This document shows, piece by piece, positions 7,514 to 14,972 of a stretch of DNA of 27,395 bases. Each line of letters begins with the position of its first letter. The first letter of the stretch is position 1. The translations under genes were made by a program, and so were the position numbers. Source of the stretch: an uncultured Eubacteriales bacterium (GTDB lineage Bacteria > Bacillota > Clostridia > Oscillospirales > Acutalibacteraceae); NCBI GenBank assembly GCA_934725345.1, contig CAKVBG010000006.1, forward strand, positions 1 through 27,395, written 5' to 3'. The notes under the pieces were generated by a model. It made no database searches and had not been told where the DNA came from. It saw only the letters and a program-made list of their open reading frames with translations.

Positions 7514-8076
7514 AAAAGAAAAAAGCGGTTGTTTTATTTGGTTCACCGCACAAGCAAGGATATACTTCGAAGCTTTTGAAGTATTTCCTTAAATTTTTAT
7601 CTAATTTTTCCGTAGAGACTATAAATGCTTACGATTTAGAAATAAAAGCGTGTGTGGGATGCTGGAAATGTAAAGAGAGCGGTGAATGTATATTCAGAGA
7701 TATGGATAGAATAAGAGAGTTACTTATAGAATGCGATTTGGTGATCATAGCTTTTCCGGTTTACAACGCCTCATATCCTGCGCCGCTAAAAGCAATTTTG
7801 GACCGCTTACAAATATTTTATTTCTCAAGGCACAAAACCGATATTTTAAAAAACAAAGCCGCTGTGATTTTATTTTCTCAAGGGGCTAAAAATATTGATT
7901 ATGAACCTGTATTATTTGCACAAATTAATCCCATAATTAAAATTTTAAATGCTTCTGTTGCAGGTAGTTTGGGGCTAAAGGGAACAGATGACCCTAATTT
8001 AGATATTGACAAATTTTATATAAAAAGTAAGATTAAAATAGAAAATATTATAAACAACTTATACAACATCTCTTGA
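7510..8076 (+). CDS. Iron-sulfur flavoprotein / NADPH-dependent FMN reductase family
   Basis: A 188-residue cytoplasmic flavodoxin-fold protein. The FMN phosphate loop is at the N-terminus (LFGSPHKQGYTSKLL), and the second FMN-contacting stretch is FPVYNASYPAPLKAILDR. Between them is CVGCWKCKESGEC, spacing C-x2-C-x2-C-x5-C, which fits the compact [4Fe-4S] motif of archaeal/clostridial iron-sulfur flavoproteins (Isf) rather than a plain NAD(P)H-FMN reductase with only two cysteines. These proteins pass electrons between ferredoxin and oxidants such as O2 or peroxide. The start overlaps the rodA-like stop (ATGA), so the two are translationally coupled. The physiological partner is unknown. The C-terminal 35 residues are basic and hydrophobic and have no known motif. 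Confidence 0.78.
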   Translation: MKKKKAVVLFGSPHKQGYTSKLLKYFLKFLSNFSVETINAYDLEIKACVGCWKCKESGECIFRDMDRIRELLIECDLVIIAFPVYNASYPAPLKAILDRLQIFYFSRHKTDILKNKAAVILFSQGAKNIDYEPVLFAQINPIIKILNASVAGSLGLKGTDDPNLDIDKFYIKSKIKIENIINNLYNIS

Positions 8077-8105
8077 TTCGACAGTTTCTTAAGGGGGTAG
8101 AAAAA

Positions 8106-9722
8106 GTGTTAAATTTGTGCATGGAATGTATGGGAGAAATAAATGAAGATAATGTATGCTCGAGTTGCGGAAAAACTTTGAATTTGGACCAGCCTGCGCC
8201 ATTCAGGGCTAAAAAAAGTTTAGTTGGTAAAAGATATTTACTCGGACAAGGTCTTTCCCAAGACGTTGAAGGGCTTAACTATATCGGATTTGATTTAATA
8301 AAAGAACAAAAAGTATTTGTGCGGGAACTGTTTCCAGAAGGATACTGTATCCACGATAAAGACGGAAGTGTCAAATTAAAAAGTATTCCCGATGTTGATA
8401 ATGAATTTAAAAGAATATACGCAAAATTTTTAAGGTATTTTAGGTGTATTGCAAAATTAAGGAATCTTTCATCTATTGTGGGTGTTTATGATATCTTGGA
8501 AGAAAACAATACGGTGTACGTAATTATGGAGTGGGTAGAAGGAGAAACACTTGATAAATACTTAGCCTTACACGGTGGACGTCTTAAGTGGAAAGAGGCA
8601 AGAATTCTTTTTATGCCGTTACTTTTTTCCTTAAGCAAAATGACTGCTGTTAAAGTTTATCATTTGGGGATAAGTCCTTCTAATTTGATAGTAACGTCTA
8701 ATAATACGGTTAAACTTAGCGGTTTTATGACGCCCGATTTTCGCACCAACAAATCCGAGCTCAAAAATGAACTAATTGACGGTTGTTCGGCAATTGAGCA
8801 ATACACTCTAAATGGAGAGATATCCGAATCCACTGATGTTTATGGATACGCCGCTACTTTGTTTTTTGCTTTGACGGGTGATTATCCTGGTTGCGCCACG
8901 GAGCGAAGTAAGAAAGATAGGCTTTTAATGCCCTCGAGCGTGCTTAAGGAGTTGCCGGAAAATGTTGTATCGGGGATAGCCAATGCTCTAAGAGTGGATC
9001 CTCGTAGCAGGACGTTATCATTTGAGACCTTAAAAATAGAACTTTCAAATTCTCAGGTGGTAAAAGTCAAGAATATCTATGAAGAAGAAACCGATGCTTT
9101 TAAGTTTAATGTTCCGAAAAGCGAAAAAAAGACTAATACGAAAAATTTGTGGGTTATATCGTTTGTTTCATCGATATTGATTCTTTTAACAGCTTTTGGA
9201 GTGTACTGGTTTTGGATTAAGGAGAAAAATTCCGATATTGACCAGTCAACTAAAGAGCAATCTTCAAACTCAGCTTCTCTTTTAGAAAAAGTTGCTGATG
9301 AACAGGAAGGAACAAAAGTAGAAGTTCCACAGCTTGTGGGGAAGAGTTTGAGTAGTGCTAAAAATATGGCTACTTCCGAGAATCCTTATAACTTAGTTGT
9401 TATTTCGGAGGAATTCCACGATACCATAGAAGAAGGTCTTATAATTTCGCAAACTCCTGCTTATGGAGAAGAAATGTATGCAGGGTCGATAATAACGGTG
9501 AATGTTAGCAAAGGGCCGTCTAAAAGGGAACTTCCTAGTATAATGGGTAAATCCTTGTCAGAGGCATCGATGATTTTATCGGAAGCGAAGTTCAAACCCA
9601 CGGAGGTTCGGGAAAGCAATAATAAAGTTCCAGCGGGGACGGTAATTGGTTATCAGGATTACAAAGCAGGAGATTTAGTAGATTACGGTTCAGAAGTTGT
9701 AATAATTGTGAGCAAGGGGTAA
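8106..9722 (+). CDS. Zinc-ribbon, kinase-fold (probable pseudokinase), PASTA membrane protein
   Basis: A 538-residue single-span protein. GTG at 8106 is chosen because AAGGGGGT lies just upstream; a TTG at 8073 lacks one. Order: zinc ribbon (Cys5, Cys8, Cys18, Cys21); protein-kinase fold at about 40-320; membrane span 349-370; two PASTA domains at about 405-470 and 473-538. The kinase part follows clostridial zinc-ribbon kinases (GKRYLLGQGL, ELFPEG, AIEQY, DVYGYAATLFFALTG), but key residues are changed: the ATP-binding Lys is Arg73 (FVRELF), the catalytic HxD is HLG (Gly188, with Asn193 kept), and DFG is SGF (205-207). It is therefore probably not an active kinase but a scaffold that senses wall fragments or lipid II through PASTA domains and signals inside. 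It is the last gene of the rodA-like unit; no phosphatase gene is nearby. Confidence 0.85.
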   Translation: MLNLCMECMGEINEDNVCSSCGKTLNLDQPAPFRAKKSLVGKRYLLGQGLSQDVEGLNYIGFDLIKEQKVFVRELFPEGYCIHDKDGSVKLKSIPDVDNEFKRIYAKFLRYFRCIAKLRNLSSIVGVYDILEENNTVYVIMEWVEGETLDKYLALHGGRLKWKEARILFMPLLFSLSKMTAVKVYHLGISPSNLIVTSNNTVKLSGFMTPDFRTNKSELKNELIDGCSAIEQYTLNGEISESTDVYGYAATLFFALTGDYPGCATERSKKDRLLMPSSVLKELPENVVSGIANALRVDPRSRTLSFETLKIELSNSQVVKVKNIYEEETDAFKFNVPKSEKKTNTKNLWVISFVSSILILLTAFGVYWFWIKEKNSDIDQSTKEQSSNSASLLEKVADEQEGTKVEVPQLVGKSLSSAKNMATSENPYNLVVISEEFHDTIEEGLIISQTPAYGEEMYAGSIITVNVSKGPSKRELPSIMGKSLSEASMILSEAKFKPTEVRESNNKVPAGTVIGYQDYKAGDLVDYGSEVVIIVSKG

Positions 9723-9812
9723 ACTGATTTTCAAATAATACGTTTCAACTTACAAGGAATTTGAAATCGAGAGGCAGTTATTATGCATATTGTAAATTTG
9801 TAGTTTTATGTA

Positions 9813-9841
9813 TTGACGAACACTGTATTTAGTGTTAAAAT
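9813..9841 (+). promoter_or_regulatory. Promoter of macro-domain protein B with built-in inverted repeat
   Basis: TTGACG (9813-9818), a 17-base spacer and TAAAAT (9836-9841). The spacer contains a perfect inverted repeat AACACT-GTATTT-AGTGTT (9819-9824 and 9831-9836), placed where a repressor would block RNA polymerase. The start ATG is 88 bases downstream. A second, longer inverted repeat GATTTTCAAAT/ATTTGAAATC (9726-9736, 9759-9768) lies just after the upstream gene and has no T-run. Confidence 0.7.
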
Positions 9842-9928
9842 TTAAACAATAGGCTAAATGTGGAATTTGGTCAGATTTTTTAAACAAAGCGTGTTAATTT
9901 GTAGAACTTGGATAAAGGAGTGAATGCT

Positions 9929-12010
9929 ATGAATTCTAAGAGTGATGTTCTAAAAACACTAGGTAGTATTTTAGACGATGAACAAGGAAAATTGAAACTT
10001 TCTAACGCTCAAAGTTATGAGGATATTTATAAGCTATACAAAGACTATGAGGGTAAATTAAATATAGATGATTTCAAAGAAGAATTTGATAAGTTTGTGT
10101 GTAGTCGAATCAATAAGGCTGGATTAAGTGAAGATAACCTGCAAACGGTCAGTGGAGGAAAGGGTTCTAAGGTTACGTCGGCACTCATGGCAGGTTTGGC
10201 GACGATATCTTCCGCAGGAATGGGAGCCTCAGCTGGACACTTCGTGAGTTCACCAGTAAGTTCTAAACAAATGATAGAAAAATCTAAAAGCTTTGTTAAA
10301 ACTCATCCTTGGATTACCACTAGCGTTGGTGTTGGAGTTCCAACTACTTTAGGTTTAGGTGCCCTGGCGTTATATTTGCTTACACATTCCGAAGGAGGAG
10401 AACCACCGAAACCAGATTCTGGTCATGGAGGTAATGGGGGTAATAATCCGGGTTATAAGAAAGATGAATACAACGAAAAGTTTTGGTTCAAAAGAAAAGA
10501 TGGGGATAAAAAATTAACTTACACCAAGGGAAACCACTACAGAGCTTTTAATAAAGATTATGATATCTCCTCTTTTACGCTAAGTGCCGATTCTGAAGAG
10601 AACGCCATAATTGAATATTTCAAAGGGCATGAGGCAGCAGCCAAAAGGCTTTCATTCGCAGAGCTAAATATTGTTGAATTTAAAGCCCAAGGTGGCGTTC
10701 AAGACGGGAAACTTGCTATCGTTAATGCAGCTAATGCTAATCTCGGAGATGGGAGCGGATGTTGCGCGGATGTCTATAGAGCAGACCAATTTGCTGAAGA
10801 AGAAGCAAGCAAATGGAAGCATGAAACAGGGTTGAATGGATTGAATACCGGCGATGCCATGATTCAGCGGGCAACTGGTTTAAGAGGTAATGGCATAAGC
10901 TATATCATTCAAGCTTTGGGACCCGATCTCAGAGGTAAGAGTTTGCCCATCGATGAAACTATTAAGAAGCAATTAGTGAGTGCTTATGTTAATAGTGTTG
11001 AGTTGGCAGCTGCGCACGGATGCACTGCCGTGGCTTTCCCCTCAATTAGCACTGGAATTTTTAAGTATCCTGAAAATGAGGCTAGTTCGTTAGCGGTTCA
11101 GGCTGTTATACGGGCATTAGAGCAGCAAACAGATGCACGAGGTTTAAAAGTATGCCTATCTACGTACAAGATAAACAGCGGTGACTCTTCAATGCTTGCA
11201 AAATTTGCGAACGCCCACGAACAGTTTATGAAATCGCAAAACGAAAATTCCCCGGGAAATTCTGGGGAAGGGGTCGTAACTGGAAAGAAAGATGATAAGG
11301 ACAAATCAAAAGACCAAAATCCGGAAGGTAGCAAGGCTCCTGATGAAAAATCAGATGATGTGCAGCCTATCAACCGTTCTTCTAGTCCCTCTCCGGCTCC
11401 GAGTCCAGATTTGCCATCCAAAGAACCACCTAAAGATGAAACAATTCCTGTGCAGGCAGTGCCTGTTGCCGCAGCTGAAACTAATGCTACTGCAGAGCCT
11501 CAAGTGGTAGCAGAACCAATTGTTGAGGAGCCTCACCAGGAAAATGAACAGGATAGTGGTATCGCTGCTCCTGCGGCTGAGATTCAAGCACCTGTAGTTA
11601 ATGCCGTGCCTCCAGAAGTAGCACAGCCCGTTGTTCAAAAAAACCAACCTTCTGTAGAAAAACCCAATCCTACTTCAACTGCGTCTAAACCTCCTCAAAG
11701 CTCTTCAAGTAGCGCAGGAGCAGCAGCTAGTAGAACGCCAACTGAGAGTTCAAAAAAAGAACAAGCCCCAGAACCCCCGTCAGCAAAGCCGCAAGGCGGA
11801 AACCCGGAAAGCGAAATAAACACCACTAGTAGTGATAAAGCACAGAAACATAAATTCCCACTGTCATTGTCATTGCCGTCGTTTACAAATCCTTTCAGTA
11901 AGGATAAGTCTACTAGTGATCGAAAAAAGGAAAAAAAAGACGATGATAAAAAAGCATCAAAAGCTTCCTCTACCGGAGTTATTGGTTTCCTTAAAGGGAT
12001 ATTTAATTGA
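9929..12010 (+). CDS. Large protein B: double-glycine leader, macro domain
   Basis: A 693-residue protein. ATG 9929 is chosen for its AAAGGAGTG site; an upstream TTG has none. Residues 1-77 form a helical leader ending LQTVSGG (Gly76-Gly77). Residues 78-107 are Ala/Gly/Ser-rich, and a second hydrophobic span lies at 128-152. A Gly-rich hinge precedes a macro domain at about 245-412: LAIVNAANANLGDG (263-276), GDAMIQRATGL, YIIQALGPD (325-333) and AFPSISTGIFKYP (369-381) match the ADP-ribose-binding loops of MacroD/YmdB proteins. The usual GGG of the first loop is GDGSGC here, so hydrolase activity is uncertain while ligand binding is likely. Residues 440-640 are a Pro/Ala/Glu/Ser low-complexity linker. 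The tail is basic (SDRKKEKKDDDKK) and ends with a short amphipathic helix (GVIGFLKGIFN). Inferred role: an exported protein acting on ADP-ribosylated targets or ADP-ribose ligands. Confidence 0.85.
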   Translation: MNSKSDVLKTLGSILDDEQGKLKLSNAQSYEDIYKLYKDYEGKLNIDDFKEEFDKFVCSRINKAGLSEDNLQTVSGGKGSKVTSALMAGLATISSAGMGASAGHFVSSPVSSKQMIEKSKSFVKTHPWITTSVGVGVPTTLGLGALALYLLTHSEGGEPPKPDSGHGGNGGNNPGYKKDEYNEKFWFKRKDGDKKLTYTKGNHYRAFNKDYDISSFTLSADSEENAIIEYFKGHEAAAKRLSFAELNIVEFKAQGGVQDGKLAIVNAANANLGDGSGCCADVYRADQFAEEEASKWKHETGLNGLNTGDAMIQRATGLRGNGISYIIQALGPDLRGKSLPIDETIKKQLVSAYVNSVELAAAHGCTAVAFPSISTGIFKYPENEASSLAVQAVIRALEQQTDARGLKVCLSTYKINSGDSSMLAKFANAHEQFMKSQNENSPGNSGEGVVTGKKDDKDKSKDQNPEGSKAPDEKSDDVQPINRSSSPSPAPSPDLPSKEPPKDETIPVQAVPVAAAETNATAEPQVVAEPIVEEPHQENEQDSGIAAPAAEIQAPVVNAVPPEVAQPVVQKNQPSVEKPNPTSTASKPPQSSSSSAGAAASRTPTESSKKEQAPEPPSAKPQGGNPESEINTTSSDKAQKHKFPLSLSLPSFTNPFSKDKSTSDRKKEKKDDDKKASKASSTGVIGFLKGIFN

Positions 12011-12308
12011 GAAAAATAGGTAAATCTGAAAAAAGAAGCGAGTGTTAGTTTTTGAGTAAGTGCGTAGCGTGGCTTTGTGAATTTGAGCAAATCATAATTA
12101 AGGTTTTTAAATTTAAAAGAAGCTGCGCTTTCGTGGTACTTTATAAACGAGTAATAAACATAAATTAGGTAGTTAAAATGGCGAAAGTAATGAATAATTG
12201 TAAAATAGGTCCTGTCCGGTAAATTCGGACAGTTGGGCCGGTACACCGCAAAACAGAAAAAATATAGAGTGTTTCTTAAGTAACTTTAGCAAAAGGGAGT
12301 AGAAATTT
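12011..12308 (+). other. Intergenic region between protein B and the nrd genes
   Basis: 298 bases without a credible gene. The clearest element is a perfect 7-bp hairpin CTGTCCG/CGGACAG (12212-12218 and 12226-12232) with loop GTAAATT; it is followed by TTGGGCC, not a T-run, so it is not a standard terminator and may be an RNA structure or protein site upstream of the nrd genes. No consensus promoter was found. The ribosome site AAAAGGGAG of the next gene is at the right end. Confidence 0.5.
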
Positions 12309-12530
12309 ATGGTTAAGCTTTACACTAGCGAGAGATGCCCAAAGTGCATCGTATTAAAAACAAAGTTGAAGAAAAAAGGGATAAATTTTGTGGAGAGTGA
12401 TAAATTAGAAGACCTCGAGGACACAGGGTTTAAGAGTTTGCCTGTTTTAGAAGTGGACGGTAAACTAATGGATTTTATGAATGCAAATATTTGGGTAAAT
12501 GCAAGGAGTAATGGAAATAATGAAGATTAA
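12309..12530 (+). CDS. Glutaredoxin/NrdH-like thioredoxin-fold protein
   Basis: A 73-residue protein with the redox site CPKC (Cys10 and Cys13: YTSERCPKCIVLKTKLKKKG) and the cis-proline segment FKSLPVLEVDGKLMDF, the pattern of small glutaredoxin/NrdH proteins. Such proteins pass electrons to ribonucleotide reductases. It starts after AAAAGGGAG and overlaps the start of the nrdD gene, so it is co-translated with the reductase and most likely serves as its reductant; some class III reductases use a thioredoxin-like donor instead of formate, which this arrangement suggests. That use is inferred from context only. Confidence 0.85.
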   Translation: MVKLYTSERCPKCIVLKTKLKKKGINFVESDKLEDLEDTGFKSLPVLEVDGKLMDFMNANIWVNARSNGNNED

Positions 12531-14427
12531 TTTAAAATTGTATCCTCTATTCGCGGAGTCACTTAAGAAACTGAAAGAAAAATACGGCGAGAAGTTTTTA
12601 ATGATGAATGGTTTCTCTGATTCAAACCTAAACTTTACAGACTTCATTGATAATTTTATAAATTCCACTAGCGTAGCAGATACTACTATCGACGCCAATG
12701 CAAACAGTACCACTTTAGATATTCGTACTTTACTTTCAGATATGGTAAAACCCCACACGAAATTGTTATCGTATAATAAAATATTCAAAAATCTCGTTGA
12801 AAAGTATGGGGAAGATCTAGCTGAAAAATGGCTTGAGGGCGAGTGGAACGGTGAATTTTATTTACATAATTCTTCTACAGCTTCTTTTATTCCATATTGC
12901 TATGCATATGACCTTGATAAACTGGTTGAAAAGGGGCTTTACTTCATAAATAAATTCAAAACAGCACCCTGCCAACACTTAACAACTTTTAATGACCACG
13001 TATTAGAATTCATAAGCTGGACCGCCAATCGAAGCAGCGGAGCTGTCGGACTACCTAGTTATCTGCTTTACTCTTATTATTTTTGGTACAACGATGTAAA
13101 AAATGGATTTTTCTTGAAAGACCCAGAGTACTACAGAAGACAGTGTTTCCAAAAATTCGTCTACGATTTAAATCAACCGTATTTAAGAGTTACTGAATGT
13201 GCGTTTTCCAATATCACCGTTATGGATAGAAATTATCTCGTTGAGCTATTTGGCGGACGTCAATTTCCAAACGGAGAGTATGTTATCGACCACATTGAGG
13301 GTATCATAGAACATCAAAAAGTGTTTATGGAAGTAGTTTCAGATACACGCGAAGAAACCATGATGACTTTCCCCGTTTTAACTTATTCTCTTTTATTCCA
13401 AGACGGCAAATTTGTTGACGAAGAGTTTGCACGTTGGTGCAATAAACATAACACAAAGTGGTATGATAGTAATTTTTACGTAGGAAATGACGTTACCAGC
13501 CTTTCTAATTGTTGCAGACTTATCTCTAACACTTCAAAGCTTGACGCCTTTATTAATTCCGTAGGAGGAACATCTCTTTCCGTGGGTAGTGTACAGGTTA
13601 ACACCATTAATCTTAGACGTATTGCTATAGAATCCGAAGGCAATAAAGAAAAGTTTATGGAGATATTGAAACAAAGATTAGATATTTGCGTAAAAGTACT
13701 TGACGTGATTAGAGATATAATCAAAGAGAATATCCAAAACGGACTTCTCCCGAATTATACTTATGGTTTAATAGAACTCGAGAAGCAATACAACACTATT
13801 GGAATTACTGCGATGTATGAAACCATTTATGAATTTGGTTTAGTAAATTCAGATGAATTTGAGAATAAATCGTACTCGCAAGAGGGACTTGAATTTGCAA
13901 CTGAGATACTTAATCTCATAAATCAGCAAAAAGACTCTTATGACTTTAACTATAGTATTAATGTTGAGGCAGTTCCAGCAGAGAGAGCTAACGTGGTGCT
14001 TAGCAGCAAAGACGGTTTACTTTATCCTCAGAAAGAACAGTATTTTATATATTCCAATCAGTGGATACCTTTGATGGAAAAATGTACTTTGAATGAAAAA
14101 ATAAAGTTAGGTGCCAAGCTTGATAAAGAATGTGGTGGAGGCCAGATTTCACATATAAATTTGGCAGGTAAGTTTGCGAGTGAAGAACAAGCCTGGGATT
14201 TACTTAACCACATAGCAAAATCAGGAGTTATTTATTTTGCATACAATTGCAAGATATCTGTTTGTAAGGATGAACATGCTTTCTTTTCTAAACAATGTCC
14301 TAAATGTGGGGGCGAGGCAGTAGACACTTATTCAAGAGTAGTAGGATTTTTAGTTCCTGTGTCAGCGTATAGTCGTGAGCGTAAACAGGAATTTGAAAAG
14401 AGAAAGTGGTTTAGTTTACATGAGTAA
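12520..14427 (+). CDS. nrdD: Anaerobic (class III) ribonucleoside-triphosphate reductase
   Basis: A glycyl-radical enzyme of about 635 residues that reduces ribonucleotides to deoxyribonucleotides without oxygen. The start is at ATG 12520 or 12511; AAGGAG at 12503-12508 fits 12520 better. The radical loop is at the C-terminus, RVVGFLVPVSAYSRERK, with Gly609 as the radical residue. Just before it is the zinc site (Cys577/Cys582, Cys593 and Cys596 in QCPKCGG). The N-terminal and central parts contain family segments such as WLEGEWNGEFYLHNSS and TAPCQHLTTFNDHVLEF. I see no N-terminal ATP-cone, so dATP inhibition through that domain is unlikely. It is flanked by the NrdH-like donor (overlapping upstream) and the NrdG-like activator (overlapping eight bases downstream), a compact three-gene unit. 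Confidence 0.93.
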   Translation: MKINLKLYPLFAESLKKLKEKYGEKFLMMNGFSDSNLNFTDFIDNFINSTSVADTTIDANANSTTLDIRTLLSDMVKPHTKLLSYNKIFKNLVEKYGEDLAEKWLEGEWNGEFYLHNSSTASFIPYCYAYDLDKLVEKGLYFINKFKTAPCQHLTTFNDHVLEFISWTANRSSGAVGLPSYLLYSYYFWYNDVKNGFFLKDPEYYRRQCFQKFVYDLNQPYLRVTECAFSNITVMDRNYLVELFGGRQFPNGEYVIDHIEGIIEHQKVFMEVVSDTREETMMTFPVLTYSLLFQDGKFVDEEFARWCNKHNTKWYDSNFYVGNDVTSLSNCCRLISNTSKLDAFINSVGGTSLSVGSVQVNTINLRRIAIESEGNKEKFMEILKQRLDICVKVLDVIRDIIKENIQNGLLPNYTYGLIELEKQYNTIGITAMYETIYEFGLVNSDEFENKSYSQEGLEFATEILNLINQQKDSYDFNYSINVEAVPAERANVVLSSKDGLLYPQKEQYFIYSNQWIPLMEKCTLNEKIKLGAKLDKECGGGQISHINLAGKFASEEQAWDLLNHIAKSGVIYFAYNCKISVCKDEHAFFSKQCPKCGGEAVDTYSRVVGFLVPVSAYSRERKQEFEKRKWFSLHE

Positions 14428-14914
14428 TCTGATGAGGGTTAAGGATATAGTGGATGAAAACTTCCAAGATTACAAAAAGCCTTCTATGTTTATTTCCGCT
14501 ATTTCCTGCGATTTTAAGTGTCTTAGGGAGCTCAGCATGGATATAAGTGTTTGCCAGAATATGAGAGCCTGCAACTTACCCACCAAGTGTTTAGAATTAA
14601 GTTATATCTATAAAAGGTATATTTCTAATCCGATTACCCAAGCTATAATTGTAGGCGGACTAGAGCCTATGCTTCAATTCAAGGAAATATATAACTTGAT
14701 AAATTACTTCAGGAATTCCGGATGTACAGATGAATTTGTAATTTATACGGGTTATTATCCTGAAGAGATACAAAAAGAGATTGATTTGCTTAAAACATTT
14801 GATAATATTATAATTAAATACGGAAGATTCATTCCCAATTCCCACTTGAGATATGATAAAGTTTTGGGAGTGAGTCTAAGCTCGGAAAATCAGTATGCAG
14901 AAAAGGTCAGCTGA
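14420..14914 (+). CDS. nrdG: NrdG-like 4Fe-4S activating protein for NrdD
   Basis: A 164-residue protein starting at ATG 14420, overlapping the nrdD stop by eight bases. The pattern YKKPSMFISAISCDFKC, followed by SVCQN and later QAIIVGGLEPMLQ and DEFVIYTGYYPEEI, matches the short 4Fe-4S, radical-SAM-like proteins that accompany NrdD in many clostridia. The cluster cysteines are C-x3-C followed by a distant third Cys, not the compact C-x3-C-x2-C of Escherichia coli NrdG, which is the common variant of this clostridial subgroup. The role is to use S-adenosylmethionine and the cluster to form the glycyl radical on Gly609 of NrdD. The GGLEP stretch corresponds to the SAM-contacting GGE motif. A weak hairpin (AAAATCAG/CTGATTTT, 14886-14918) overlaps its end. 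Confidence 0.8.
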   Translation: MSNLMRVKDIVDENFQDYKKPSMFISAISCDFKCLRELSMDISVCQNMRACNLPTKCLELSYIYKRYISNPITQAIIVGGLEPMLQFKEIYNLINYFRNSGCTDEFVIYTGYYPEEIQKEIDLLKTFDNIIIKYGRFIPNSHLRYDKVLGVSLSSENQYAEKVS

Positions 14915-14972
14915 TTTTTTCGGCGTTTATAGAGATTTGCGTAAGCGAATTATTATTCTTAAGAGGTGATAA

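Noticed and set aside
9929..12010. SirTM-type macro domain operon
   Set aside because: No sirtuin, lipoate ligase or GcvH-L gene is adjacent; neighbours are a pseudokinase and nrd genes.
11695..12246. Minus-strand open frame of 183 codons overlapping the end of protein B
   Set aside because: It is the antisense of a Pro/Ser/Lys-rich linker, has no ribosome site, no family resemblance, and low-complexity composition typical of shadow frames.
12250..12275. Possible NrdR box (ATATAGAGTGT) before the nrd genes
   Set aside because: Only one half matches the known palindromic box, and no second box lies at the usual spacing.
14886..14918. Terminator at the end of the NrdG-like gene (AAAATCAG/CTGATTTT)
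   Set aside because: The 8-bp stem is AT-rich with a 17-base loop and overlaps coding sequence; too weak to list separately, although TTTTTT follows.
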